Assembly: GCA_964036315.1 (NCBI GenBank)
Contig: OZ038478.1
Span: forward strand, 139,923,156 to 139,987,155
Length of the DNA: 64,000 bases
Direction of reading: 5' to 3'
Source: Acanthosepion esculentum
Lineage: Eukaryota > Mollusca > Cephalopoda > Sepiida > Sepiidae
In this document: positions 52,059-63,904 of the stretch, piece after piece
Layout: each line of letters begins with the position of its first letter
How positions within the stretch are numbered: the stretch's first letter is position 1
Notes under the pieces: generated by a model
What the model was told of the DNA's origin: nothing
The model's database searches: none
Seen by the model: only the letters and a program-made list of their open reading frames with translations
Translations under genes and position numbers: made by a program

Positions 52059-54240
52059 ACATATTCAGGCAATCATATATAGAGAAGTCTGCATAGAACA
52101 GCCCTAGCAAATATCTAAGGGAATTTAGCAGAAAATTTTTCATGGTGGGATTTTTCATACACATGCTACCAACATTCTTTATAATAAAGTTCAGTGTAAA
52201 ATTCTGAAATTTGCATGTGTTCATATTCAGGGAATCATATATAACAAAGTTCGCATGGAGTAGCCCTAGCAAATATCTAATTTCATTTAGTAGAAAATTT
52301 TTCATGGTGGCTCTTTTCATAGTCATGCAAACAACATTCTGTATAATTAAGTTCAGAATAATATTCTGAAATTAAATATTTCCATTTTCAGGAAACCATA
52401 TATATAGAAGTCCGCATTGAGGAGCACTAGCAAATATCTAAGGGAATTTAGTAGAAAAGGTTTCATGGTGGTATTTCTCACAGTTATGCTACAAACATTC
52501 TGTATAATTAAGTTCAGCGTAAAATTCTAAAATTATACATTTCTATTTTCAGACAATCATATATAGATAAGTCCGCATGGAGCACCCTAGCAGATATCTA
52601 AGACAATATAGTAGAAAATTTCTCATGGTGGTATTTTTCATAGTCATGCTACTAACATTCTGCATAATGAATTTCAGCGTAAAATAGTTAAATTTACCTT
52701 TTTTCCATTTTCAGGCAATTATATATAGAGAAGTCTGCATGGAGCAGCCGTAGCAAATATCTAAGGGAATTTGGCATAAAACTTTTTGTGGTGGCATTTT
52801 TATAGTCATGCTACCAATATTCTGTATAATTAAGTTCAGCTTAAAGTTCTAAAATTTACATGTTTCCATTTTCATACAATCATATATAGAGAAGTTCGCA
52901 TATATTAGACCTAGCAAGGGAATTCAGTTGAAAAATTTTTATGCTGGTATTTTTAATAGTCCTGCTACCAACATTCTGTATAATTAAGTTCATTTTCAGA
53001 CAATCATATATAGAGAAGTCCGCTTGTAGCAGCCCTAGCAAAATATCTCAGGGAATTTAGAAGAAAATTCTTCATAGGGGCATTTTTCATAGACATGCTA
53101 CCAACATTCTGTATAATTAAGATGAGAGTGAAATTCTAAAATTTGCATGATTCTATATTCAGGCAATAATATATATAGACAAGACCGCATGGAGCAGCCT
53201 TAGCAAATATGTAAGGGAATTTAGCAGAAAATCTTTTTGGTGGTATTTTTCATAGTCATTCTACCAACATTCTGTAAAATTAAGTTCAGTGTAAATTTCT
53301 AAAATTTGGTTCCATTTACAGGCAATATAGAGAAGTCCGCATGTATCAGCCCTAGCAAATATGTAAGGGAATTTAGAACAAAATTTATCATAGGGGCATT
53401 TTTCATAGTCATGCTACAAACATTCCGTATGATAAAGTTCAGCCTGAAATTCGAAAATTTGCATGACGCCATATACAGAAAATAATATATAGAGTAGTCC
53501 GCATGGAGCAGCCCTAGCAAATATCAAAGGGAATGCAGTAGAAATACTTTTATGGTGGCACTATTCACATTCATGCTACGAACATTCTGTATAATTAACT
53601 TCAGCGTAATATTCTAAAATTTGCATGTTTCCATATTCAGGTAATCATATGTAGAGAAGTCCGCAGTGAGCAGCCCCAGCAAATATCTAAGGGAATTTCG
53701 TAGAAACTTTTTCATGGTGGCATTTTTCATAGTCAGGCCACCAATATTCTGTATAAATAAGTTCAGCGTAAAATTCTAAAATTTGCATGTTTCCATATTC
53801 AGGCAATCATATAAAGAGAAGTCCACATGAAGCAGCCCTAGCAAATATCTAAGGGAATTTTGTAGAAAATCTTTTATGCTGGCACTTTTAAAAATCATGC
53901 TAGCAAATTCTGTATAATTAAGTTCAGAGTAAAATTCTCTAATTTGAATGTTTCCATTTTAAGGCAATCATATAAAGAGAAGTCCACATGGAGCAGCCCT
54001 AGCTAATATGTAATGGAATTTAGCTGAAAATTTCTCATGGTGGCATTATTCAGAGACATGCTACTAACATTATTTATAATTATTATCATGGTAAAATTTT
54101 AAAATTTCCATATTTCCATATTCAAGCAATCATATGTAGTGAAGTCCACGTGGAACATGCATAGCAAATATCCAAGTGAACTTAGTAGAAAATGGTGGCA
54201 CTTTTCAACTTAATGCTACTAACATTCTGTGTAATTAAGT
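52059..54240 (+). repeat. 162-bp satellite array, block 6
   Basis: About 13 monomers. 52118-53260 copies 14395-15530. The 53405-53760 variants (GCATGACGCCATATACAG, GGAATGCAGTAGAAA) recur immediately beyond the LINE at 56180-56530. The block ends at GTAATTAAGT, where the LINE begins. Confidence 0.95.
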
Positions 54241-56175
54241 AGGAATTTATTTTTTATTTTTTTTTTTTTAATCATATCACCCCAAGCAAGGCCGGAGGCC
54301 ACTATCACGCAAGGGGTTAAAGAAGGATTGGAGGAAGAGCAGATAGGAGTGGCAAGGGAGGGGATGTGGAGAGAGAGAAAGACAGTGGGTCGATCAAGGC
54401 AAGGGGGCCACAAAAGATCCGGGGCGAGAGCAGATAGGAATGAAAAATGAAAGAATGTGGAGAAGGGAAGTGGATAGATCAAGGCAACTGGAGATGTCGA
54501 TTGACGCTACACTTAAACCGTTGGAGATTGTATTTGTCAGGGAAACAGTAATAGGGAAGGGAGTTACATAGGCGAGATGTGCGAGACATGAAGCTATTGG
54601 AGTAGAAGAGACGTCTACATCTAACATTTTCCATGGTGTTGGGGTGGGAGCGGGATGCCAGCCTGGTGGGGCGTTTAAATTCATGAGGCCTGGGGACAAG
54701 CGAACGCAACTCCTCAGAGCAATTACCGTGGAAGTACTTGTAAAAAAGGCAGAGCAAGGCAACATCGCGTCTGTGAGAGAGCGACTGCAGACGAGATGAC
54801 AGATCAGGGCCAATCACGTTGCCTATCCATCTCTGGATCTTATCAAGAACCCCGAGGCAAACAGCAGGGGCTCCAGACCATATATGGCAGCAATACTCCA
54901 TGCAAGGGCGAATGGTCGATTTATAGACTTGAAGGATCGATTCCGGGGAGAAAAATTTCCTGGCTCAGCACAGAGAACCAACTTTCTTTGCGGTGGCTGA
55001 TGCAACTGACTCGATGTATTTGTTCCATCTCAGATCAGCAGACAGCGTGAGACCGAGCAGCCGCAGGGAGAAGCTCTCGAGAAGTTGGTCTTCAGACATT
55101 CTAATGGGATGCAGGGATGGATCCTTGTGGTGGTTGATAGAGAGCAGTTTTGTTTAGGAGGTGTTAAAGTTAACCATCCATTTCTCACCCCAGATCACAA
55201 CCAATTGGAGGTCCTTTTTAATTTGAGCTGCCGGGCTAGCTTTGTCCGCCTCACTAGATTTGTGTTTGAGGCAGGAGCAAATAGTGGTGTCATCAGCGTA
55301 GATGCCAACTTGGGAGTCTATGGCGTCAGGAAGGTCATTTATAAATATGAGGAACAGAGTAGGACCTAGGATGGAGCCTTGAGGAACACCTGCGTTAGCG
55401 GGATAGGATCTGGAGATGAATCCACTAAGAACAACCTTCAAATCCCGGTTTTACAGGAATGACTGTATTAGGTCAAACAATCGACCTGTGATACCATAAC
55501 CCTGGAGCTTGCGGAGAAGGCCGGCATGCCAGACTCTATTGAATGCTTTGGAGATGTCAAGGGCCACGGCACGAGCTTCACCGTTGTTATGGATAGCTTG
55601 GTAGACAAATTCAGTGATGGCCGTAAGCACATCGGCAGTAGATCGGGCAAAGCGGAAACCATACTGCTTGTCTGAGAGTAGATCATGGGATATCAGGTGA
55701 TTAATCACTTCGGTGTTGATAATGGCTTCGAAGACTTTGCCGAAGAGGGGTAGGAGACTGATAGGATGTTAATTGGAAGGGTCGGAGGGGTCACCAGAGT
55801 TCTTAAAGACAGGGACAATGGTTGAGGACTTCCAGCAGTCAGGAAAACAGGACTCCTTGAGGCAGCGGTTGTACAATTTAGAGAGGGCAGGCGCCAGTTC
55901 AGGTGCGCATTTCTTTAGGACAATGGCTGGTATTCCGTCACCACCAGTAGCCTTGTGGTGATCTAAGTTAGAAATAATGCCCAATACCGACGACGGGGTT
56001 ATGTGCAACCCGTCCAGGAGGGCCTCAGTTCTGGGAGGGAAATCGGGCAAGGGCACCCCGGAAGAATCTAGCGTAGAATTGGAAGAAAACTTCTGAGCGA
56101 AGCATTCGGCCTTGTCAGCAGAGGTGGTCAGGACCTCAGACTGATTGAACAAGGAAGGAATGGAGGGTTTGTTAT
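54241..56175 (-). mobile_element. 5'-truncated non-LTR retrotransposon (LINE)
   Basis: Minus-strand LINE with a 3' untranslated region (about 240 bp, CT-rich) ending in a poly(A) tract, seen as T-rich sequence at 54248-54269. The coding part holds the reverse transcriptase and C-terminal region only. ORF1 and the endonuclease domain are missing, as is usual after incomplete target-primed reverse transcription. The satellite on the two sides overlaps by about 40 bp of monomer (phase 121-162), compatible with a long diverged target-site duplication or with later array exchange. Confidence 0.92.
54479..56172 (-). pseudogene. LINE reverse transcriptase, Jockey/CR1-like, four stops
   Basis: One frame runs the whole length (about 565 codons) without a frameshift. 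Landmarks: HHKATGGDGIPAIVLKKCAP, then SLLPLFGKVFEAI, QYGFRFARSTADVL, ALDISKAFNRVWH and NAGVPQGSILGPTLFLIFIN. The catalytic GIYADDTTIC motif follows, then a C-terminal region with VPRPHEFKRPTRLASRS and SRTSRLCNSLP. The YADD aspartates are intact. Four in-frame stops kill it: 55769-55771 (TAA, in NYRPIS), 55451-55453 (TAA), 55154-55156 (TAA) and 54965-54967 (TGA, a CGA-to-TGA type change). The natural terminator is TGA at 54479-54481. The apparent ATG at 56179 comes from flanking satellite, not from the element. Plus-strand frames over this area are antisense shadows. Confidence 0.92.
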
Positions 56176-57417
56176 GCATTTTTCATAGTCATGCTACAAA
56201 CATTCTGTATGATAATGTTCAGCCTGAAATTTCGAAAATTTGCATGACGCTATATACAGGCAATCATATATAGAGTAGTCCGCATGGAGCAGCCCTAGCA
56301 AATATCAAAGGGAATGCAGTAGAAATATTTTCATGGTGGCACTTTTCAAATTCATGCTACGAACATTCTGTATAATTAACTTCAGCGTAAAATTCTAAAA
56401 TTTGCATGTTTCCATATTCAGGTAATCATATGTAGAGAAGTCCCCAATGAGCAGCCCTAGCAAATATCTAAGTGAATTTATGAGAAAATTTTTCATGGTG
56501 GCATTTTTCATAGTCAGTACACCAATATTCTGTATAAATAAGTTCTAAAATTTGCATATGTTCATATTCAGGCAATCATATATAGAGAAGTCCACATGGA
56601 GTAGCCCTATGAAATATCTGAGGTAATTTAAGAGAAAATTTTACATGGTGGTTTTTTTGATAGGCATGCTACCAACATTCTATATAATTAAGTTCATGGT
56701 AAAATTCTAAAAATTGCATGTTTCCATATTCAGGCAATCACCTATAGAGTAGTGATGTTGACATGGAAAAGCCATAACTAATATCTATGGGAATTTAGTA
56801 GAAACTTTTTCATGGTGGCTGTGTTGAAAGCCATGCTACCAACATTCTGTATAATTAATTTCAGCTCAAAATTGTAAAATTTGCATGTTTCCATATTCAG
56901 GCAATCATATATAGAGAAGTTCGCATGGTTCAGCTATAGCAAATGTCTAAGGGAATTTATCATAAAATTTTACATGGTGGCATTTTTCATAGTCATGCTA
57001 CCAACAATCTGTATAATTTAGTTCAGCATATAATTCTAAAATTTCCATGATTCCATATTCACGCCATCATATATAGATAAGTCCGCATGGAGCACCAGAA
57101 CCAAATATGTAAGGCAATTTAGAAGAGAAATTTTTATGGTGGTATTTTCAATACTCATGCTACCAAGATTCTTTACAATTAAGTTCATTTTTCATAGGGG
57201 TAGTTTCATCTGGGTTTTTTTTCAATGTAATGCTACCAATATTCTGTATCATTAAGTTCAGCGTAATATTCTAAAATCTGCATGTTTCCATTGACAGTCA
57301 ATCTTATATAAAGAATTCAGCATGTAGCAGCCTAGCAAATGTCTAAGGGAATTTAGAACAAAATTTTTCATAGGAGTATTTTTCATAGTCATGCTAGCAA
57401 CATTCTTTATAATTAAG
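56176..57417 (+). repeat. 162-bp satellite array, block 7
   Basis: Forward monomers from the LINE 5' junction to the solo LTR. The first two monomers match 53405-53760, on the other side of the LINE. The segment near 57180-57250 has a partly duplicated and rearranged monomer (CATAGGGGTAGTTTCATCTG). It ends with the TTAAG target site at 57413-57417. Confidence 0.94.
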
Positions 57418-57637
57418 TGTTACACCGGCCTTTCTAACACAAGGGAATTACACCAGTTCTCACTATATATAGTGCCAGTAATACCTACCCGGGGTGTGTA
57501 AGCAGCAACAGTACTACAACTGCCTAGCCGAGTAGTACCCGTTTCCTACCTTTTTATCTGTGATGTTAAATACACTTGTCCCTTAAACCAACCTCGACTT
57601 GATTTTCTTCTTTTTACTATTGTGCCACAACACAACA
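57418..57637. mobile_element. Solo LTR, 220 bp, with 5-bp TSD
   Basis: Begins TGTTACACCGG and ends CCACAACACAACA (TG..CA ends), flanked by TTAAG on both sides (57413-57417 and 57638-57642). Removing the insert plus one TTAAG restores a normal satellite monomer (TATAATTAAGTTCAGC). A TATA-like CTATATATAG lies near 57462, and an AATACA-type site near 57572 could serve polyadenylation. A single LTR with an intact TSD is the product of LTR-LTR recombination. The 5-bp TSD fits Gypsy, Copia or BEL families; no internal sequence remains to decide. It is unrelated in sequence to the 24047 and 50868 LTRs. Confidence 0.92.
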
Positions 57638-57642
57638 TTAAG

Positions 57643-60600
57643 TTCAGCATAAAATAGTAAAATTTGCATGTTTCCATATTCAGGCAATCATGTATAGAGA
57701 AGTGCATGTGGAGCAGCCCTAGCAATTATATAAGGGAATTTAGAAAATTTTTCATGGTGGCATTTTCAATGTCATGCTACCAATATTCTGTAAAATTTGA
57801 ATGTTTCCATTCTCAGGTAATGACACATAGAGAAGTCCGCATAGAGCAGACCTAAGAAATATCTTAGGTAACGAAGTAGAAACTTTTTCATGTTTGCACT
57901 TTTGAACGTCATGCTATCAACATTCTGTATAATTAAGTTCAGCGTAAAATTCTAAAATTTGACAAGTCCGCATGTAGCAGCTCTAGATAATATCTAAAGG
58001 ACTTTAGCAGATAATTTTTCATGGTGGCATTATTCATAGTCAAGCTACGAATATTTGTATAATTAAGTTCAGCGGAATATTCCAAAATCTGCTTGTTTCC
58101 ATTTACAGGCAATCATATATACAGAAGTCCATATCAGCAGCGATAGCAAATACTTAAGAGAATTTAGTAGAAAATTTTGCATGGTGGTCCTATTCAAAAT
58201 CATGCTACGAACATTCTGTATAATTAAGTTCAGCATAAAAATACTAAAATTGCATCTTTCCATTTTCATGCAATCATAAATAAAGAAGTCAGCGTGGAGC
58301 AGCCCTAAGAAATATCTGAGATAATTAAGTAGAAAATTTTATATGGTGGCATTTTTCATAGGCAAGCAACCAACATTATATATAATTAAGTTTAATATAA
58401 AATTCTAAACTTTGCATGTTTCCATATTCAGGCAATGATATATAGAGCAGTTCACATGGAGTAGCAAAAGAAAATATCTAAGGGAATTTAGTAGAAGATT
58501 TTCAATGGTGGCACTTTTGTAAGTCATCCTACCAACATTCTGTATAATTAAATTCAGTGGAAATTCTAAAATTTGCATGTGTCCATTTTCAGGCAATCAT
58601 ATATAGAGAAGTCCGCATGGAGTAGCCGTAGCAAACATCTAAGGTAATTTAGCAGAAAATTCATCATCGTGGCATTTTTCATAGTTGGGCAACAATCATT
58701 ATGTATAATTAAGTTCAGCGTAAAATACTAAAATTTGCATATTTCCCTATTCAGGAAATCATATATAGAGATGTCCGCATGGAGTAGCCCTAGCAAATAT
58801 GTAAGGTAATGTAGAAGAAAATTTTTCAGTGTGGCATTTTTCATAGTCATGCTAGAAAAATTTTGTATGATTAAGTTCAGCGGTAACTACTAAAATTTGC
58901 ATGATTCCATATTCTGGCAATCATATAGAGAAATCTGCATGGGTAGTCATAGCAAATATCTAAGGGAATTTAGTAGAAAACTTTTTCATGTAGGTTCCTT
59001 TTCAAAGTCATGCCACCAACATTCTGTATAATTAGTTTTAGCGGAAAATTCTAAAATTTGCATGTTTCCATTTTCAGGTATTCATATATAGAGAAATCTG
59101 CATGGAGCAGCCCTAGCAAATATATATGGGAATTTAGTAGAAAATTTTTCATGGGGAACCTTTTCAAAATCATGCTACCAATATTCTGTATAATTAAGTT
59201 CAGCGTAAAATACTAATATTTTTGTGAATCCATATTAGGCAATCATATGGAGCAGACCTATCAAATATCTAAGGGAATTTAGTAACAAATGTATCATGGT
59301 GGCATTTTTCATAGTCATGCTACCACCAATCGTTATAAATAAGTACAGCGTAAAATACTAAAATACCGCATGGAGTAGCCCTAGCAAATATCTAAGGTAA
59401 TTTCGAAGGAAATTTTTCATGGTGGCATTTTTCATATGGAGCAGCCATAGGAAATATTCAAATGAAATTAGTAGAAAATTTTCATGTTGGCACTTTTCAA
59501 TGTCGTGTCAACAACATTCTGTATAATTAAGTTCAGCGTGAAATTTGCATGTCTCCATATACAGGCAATCATATATAGAGAACTCTGCATGGAACAACCA
59601 TAGCAAATATCTAGGGGAATTTAGTAGAAAATTTTTCATGATGAATCTTTTCAAAGTCATCCTACCAACATTCTGTATAATTACGTTCAGAGTGGACTAG
59701 TAATATTTTTGTGAATCCATATTAGGCAATCACATATAGAGAAGACCACATGGAGCAGACCTATCAGATATCTAAGGGAATTTAGTAATGAATTTGTCAT
59801 ATTGGCATTTTTCATAGTCATGAAACAACAATCTGTATAATTAAGTACAGCATAAAATACTAAAATTTGCATGTTTCCTTATTCAGGCAATCATATATAG
59901 AGAAGTCTGCATGGAGCAGCTATAGCAAATATATAAAGGAATTTAGAAGGAAACTTTTCATGGTGGCATTATTTATTGTCATGCTACCAACATGCTGTAT
60001 AATTAAATTCAGTGTAAAATACTAAAATTTATACGTTTACATATTCAGGCATACATATATGGAGAATTCAGCATGGGCCGCCTTAGCAAATGTCTAAAGG
60101 AATTTAGTAGAAAATCTTTCATGGAGGTCCTTTTCAAAGTCATTCTACCAAAATTCTGTGTAATTAAGTACTTTGGAAAATTCTAAAATTTGCATGTTTC
60201 GATATTCAGGCAATCTTATATAGAGAAGACCGCATGGGAACCTTTGCAAATATGTAAAGTTTAAATAAGTTTAGCATAATGTTCTAAAATTTACATGGGT
60301 CCATTTTCAGACATTCATACATAGAGAAGTCTGCATTCGAGCAGCTCTAGCAAATATCTAAAGGAATTTTGTATAAACTTTTTTATGGTGGTATTTTTCA
60401 TAGTCCTGCTACCAAAATTATGTATAATTAAGTTCAGCGTAGAATTCTAAAATTTATATGTTTCTTTTCCAGACAATCATATAGAGAGAAGTCCACATGG
60501 AGCAGCCCTAGCAAATATCTAAGTGAATTTAGTAGAAAATTTGTCATGGTGCCACTTTTCAAATCATTTTACCTACATTCTCTATAATTATGTTCAGCGT

Positions 60601-61200
60601 AAAATTTTAAAATTTCCATGTTTCTATATTCAGGCAATCATATATGGAGAAGTCTGCATGGAGTGGCCCAAGCAAATATCTAAAGTAATTTACTAGAAGG
60701 GGATTTACCTATTCTTCTTAGTTAAGTTCAGTGCACAATACTAAAAGTTGCATGTTTCATTATATAGAGAAGTCTGCATGGAGCAGCTCTAGCTACAAAT
60801 ATCTAAAGGACATTAATAGATAATTTTTCATGGTGGCATTTTTCATAGTCATGCTACGAATATTTGTATAATTAAGTTCAACAGAATATTCTAAAATCTG
60901 CTTGTTTCCGTTACAGGCAATCATATGTACAGAAGTGCACATCAGCAGTGATAGCAAATATCTAAGCGAATTTAGTAGAAAATTTTTCATGGTGGTCCTA
61001 TTCAAAATCATGCTATGAACATTCTGTATAATTAAGTTCAGCGTAAAATAGTAAAATTGCATGTTTCCATTTTCATTCAATCATAAATAAAGATGTCCGC
61101 ATGGAGCAGCCCTAGCAAATATCTAAGATAATTTAGTAGAAAAGTTTTCATGGTGCCATTTGTCATAGTCATGCTATGAACATTTGTATTAGATTTAGAA
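57643..61200 (+). repeat. 162-bp satellite array, block 8
   Basis: Forward monomers with more indels than average, including partial monomers at 57760-57800, 59220-59460 and 60220-60320. 58060-58290 and 60830-61110 are related copies of one variant series, and 59210-59290 and 59700-59800 share a TTTTTGTGAATCCATATTAG variant. The block ends at an inversion junction near 61200. Confidence 0.94.
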
Positions 61201-62319
61201 TTTTATGCTGAACTTTATTATAAAGAATGTTGGTAGCATGACTTTGAAAAGGGCCACCATGAAAAAGTTTCTGCTAAATTCGCTTAGACATTTGCTTGGG
61301 CTGCTCCATGCGGACTTCTCTATATAGGATTATCTGAAAATGGAAATATGCAAATTTGAGAATTTTACGCTGAACTTAATTATACAGAATGTTGGTAGCA
61401 TGACTATAAAAAATACCACTATAAAAAATTTTCAACTAAATTCCGTTAGATATTTGCTAGGTCTGCTATATGCGGACTTCTCGATATTGTCTGAAAATTG
61501 TGTCATGTAAATTTTAGAATTTTATTCCGAACTTAATTATACAGAATGTTGGTAGCCTGACTTTGAAAAATGCCTCTATGAAAAATTTTGTTCTAAATTC
61601 CCTTAGATATTTGCTAGGGTTGATACATGCGGACTTCTGTATATATGTTTGCCTGAAAATGGAAACATGCGAATTTTAGAAATTTACACTGAACTTAATT
61701 TTACAGAATGTTGGTAGCATGACAATGAAAAATAAAAAAAATTTTCTACTAAATTCCCTTACATATTTGTTAAGGCTACTCCATATGGTGTTGTCTATAT
61801 ATATTATTGCTTGAATATATCAACCTCCACATTTTAGAATTTCACGCTCAACTGAATTATACAGAATGTTGGTAGCATGACAATGAAAAAGTCCCCTTTG
61901 AAAAATTTTTTTCTAAATTTCCTTAGGTATTTGCTAGCGCTGCTACATGCAGACTTCTCTATATATGATTGTCTGAAAATGACGACATGTAAATTTTTTA
62001 ATTTAATGCTGAACTGAATTATACAGGATGTTTGTAGCATGTCTATGAAAAATGCCACCATGAAAACTTTTCTACTAAATTCACTTAGATATTTTCTAGG
62101 GCTGCTCCATGTGGACTTCTCTATATATGATTTCCTGAAAATGGAAATATTCAAATTTTAGAATTTTATGCTGAACTTAATTATACAAACTGTTGTTCAC
62201 ATGACTATGAAAGGTGCCACCACGAAAAACTTTCTGCTGCATGAAATTAGAGATTTGCTAGGGTTACTGCATGTGGACCTCTTTATATATGATTCCCTGC
62301 CACCATGAAAACATGAAAA
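61201..62319 (-). repeat. 1.1-kb inverted satellite block
   Basis: About seven monomers in reverse orientation. Each reads ACTTAATTATACAGAATGTT, GGTAGCATGACTATGAAAAA, and so on, on the plus strand. One monomer pair is closest to forward monomers at 13765-13990 (the rare ...TGCTAGCGCTGCTACATGCAG... form) and another to those near 4520-4700 (GTTGATACATGCGG). The block was therefore copied or flipped from such series. The right junction (CACCATGAAAACATGAAAAC) contains a short local duplication. The minus-strand open frame at 61834-62154 is satellite read-through. Confidence 0.93.
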
Positions 62320-63357
62320 CATACTGTATAATTAAGTTCAGCATAAAATATTAAATTTGCATGTTTCCATATTCAAGCAATCATATATAGAGAAGTCCGC
62401 ATGGGCAACAGTAATAAATATCAAATGGAATTTAATAGAGAATTTTTCATGGTAGAATTTTTCATCGTCATGATACCAACATTCTATAAAATTAAGTTCA
62501 GCATAAAATTCTAAAATATGCATGTTTCCATTTTCAGGCAATCATATATAGAGAAGACCTCAGCCCTAGCAATATCTAAGGGAATTTAGTAGAAAATTTT
62601 TCATGGTGGCATTTTTCATAGTCATGCTACCAACATTCTGTATAATTAAATTCAGCGTAAAATTCTAAAATTCGCATGTTTCTATATTCAGCAAATCATA
62701 TATAGAGAAGTTCGCATGGATTAGCCCTCAAAAATATGTTAGGTAATTTAGTAGACAAATTTTCATGGTGTCCTTTTACATTGACAGGCTTTGAACATTC
62801 TTTTTAATTAAGTTCAGTGTAAAATTCTACAGTTTGAATCTTTCCATTTTCAGGTAATCATATATAGAGAAGTCTGCATGGATTATCCCTAGCTAATATC
62901 TTAGAAAATTCCGTACCAAATTTGTCATGGTTTCATTTTTCATAGTCATGCTACCAACATGCTGTCTGATTAAGTTCAGCATAAAAGTCTAAAATTTGCA
63001 GACCGTATGGAGCAGCCTTAGCAAATATCTAAGGGAATTTAGTAGAAAATTATTGATGGTAACATTCTTTATAATAAAATTCAGTGCAAAATTCTAAAAT
63101 TTGCATATGTTCATATTCAGGCAATTATATATGAAGAAGTCCACATAGAGTATCACTAGCAAATATCTAATTTCATTTAGTAGAGAATGTTTCATGGTGG
63201 CTATTTTCATAGTCATGTGAACAACTTTCTGTATAATTAAGTTCAGCATAAATTTCTAAAATTTAAATATTTCCATTTTCAGGAAATCATATATAGAGTA
63301 GTCCACATGGAAAAGGACTAGCAAATATCTCAGGGAATTTAGTAGAAAAGTTTTCAT
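62320..63357 (+). repeat. 162-bp satellite array, block 9, right edge
   Basis: The last forward monomers. 62330-62640 repeats the 22110-22330 plus 22960-23050 series with the middle missing. 62690-63000 is a third copy of the 10640/23590 variant block, but without the LTR. The array stops at TTTTCATGGT (63351-63360), inside a monomer, at a sharp junction. Confidence 0.94.
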
Positions 63358-63368
63358 GGTTCCCCCAG

Positions 63369-63470
63369 CACTGTATTCATTGTAACTTGAAGCTTGGCGA
63401 TAAAGGCAAGCCGAAAACTATCTATAGTGTCATTCTGCGAAACGTTGAGCCGGCAACGAACGTTTTCTCA
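63369..63470 (+). CDS. Candidate 34-codon internal exon, unidentified
   Basis: Preceded by a CCCCCAG acceptor-like site and followed by GTGAGT, an excellent splice-donor match. The enclosed 102 bp is exactly 34 codons and open in a frame that keeps phase 0 at both ends. It starts HCIHCNLKLGDKGKPK, with a C-x2-C pair, and continues through TIYSVILRNVEP to NVFS. Base usage is balanced, unlike the array. If unspliced, the frame ends at TAG 63489-63491. I do not recognise the protein. The polypyrimidine tract is short and its upstream part would be satellite, so it may be a transposed gene fragment, a coincidence, or the edge of a real gene. Confidence 0.3.
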
Positions 63471-63885
63471 GTGAGTATCAATGCACTGTAGCCAAAATTC
63501 TCTCTTCTTTGTACACATATATAATTTTTCTTTTGTTCTGTTTGCTTTTTCTTAACCCTCATTCTATTCATAGAGCTTGCTAACCATATTTTCTATTTAT
63601 TTTTTTTTTTAAATATACGTCAATGGGACTTATACTAAGTTAAAACTTAGTATTGCACACATTCACAATAGTATGTCATTCCTATCCCCCAGTACTCTCA
63701 ACTAGTGTCAGCCCTGCGACTATCCCAACTACATCCCCCTCTATTGTCTTGTTGTCGTCGTTGTATATGTTATATGTAATAGGAGTAGGTAGGCCTTCCT
63801 ACCGCCCGGTCTACACTCCTCCCCTCTCTATTGGACACGATTAGAAGTTCAAGCCTTGTTTCGTGTTTAGGAAGGGGTTCCCAGA

Positions 63886-63904
63886 TCTCTCTCTCTCTCT
63901 CTCT
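63886..63904 (+). repeat. (TC)n microsatellite
   Basis: About nine and a half TC units in the non-satellite flank, within a generally pyrimidine-rich stretch. Confidence 0.95.

Noticed and set aside
54796..55369. Plus-strand frames of 84 and 94 codons over the LINE.
   Set aside because: Antisense shadows of the reverse transcriptase coding strand, which has clear RT motifs.
1..63357. CENP-B box in the satellite monomer.
   Set aside because: No match to the NTTCG....A..CGGG pattern in the consensus or in the monomers I scanned.
63390..63425. GGCGATAAAGGCAAGCCGAAAAC as a hammerhead ribozyme core.
   Set aside because: It has a GGC/GCC stem followed by GAAA, but the CUGAUGA box is replaced by GCGATAA and no matching stems I and III are evident.
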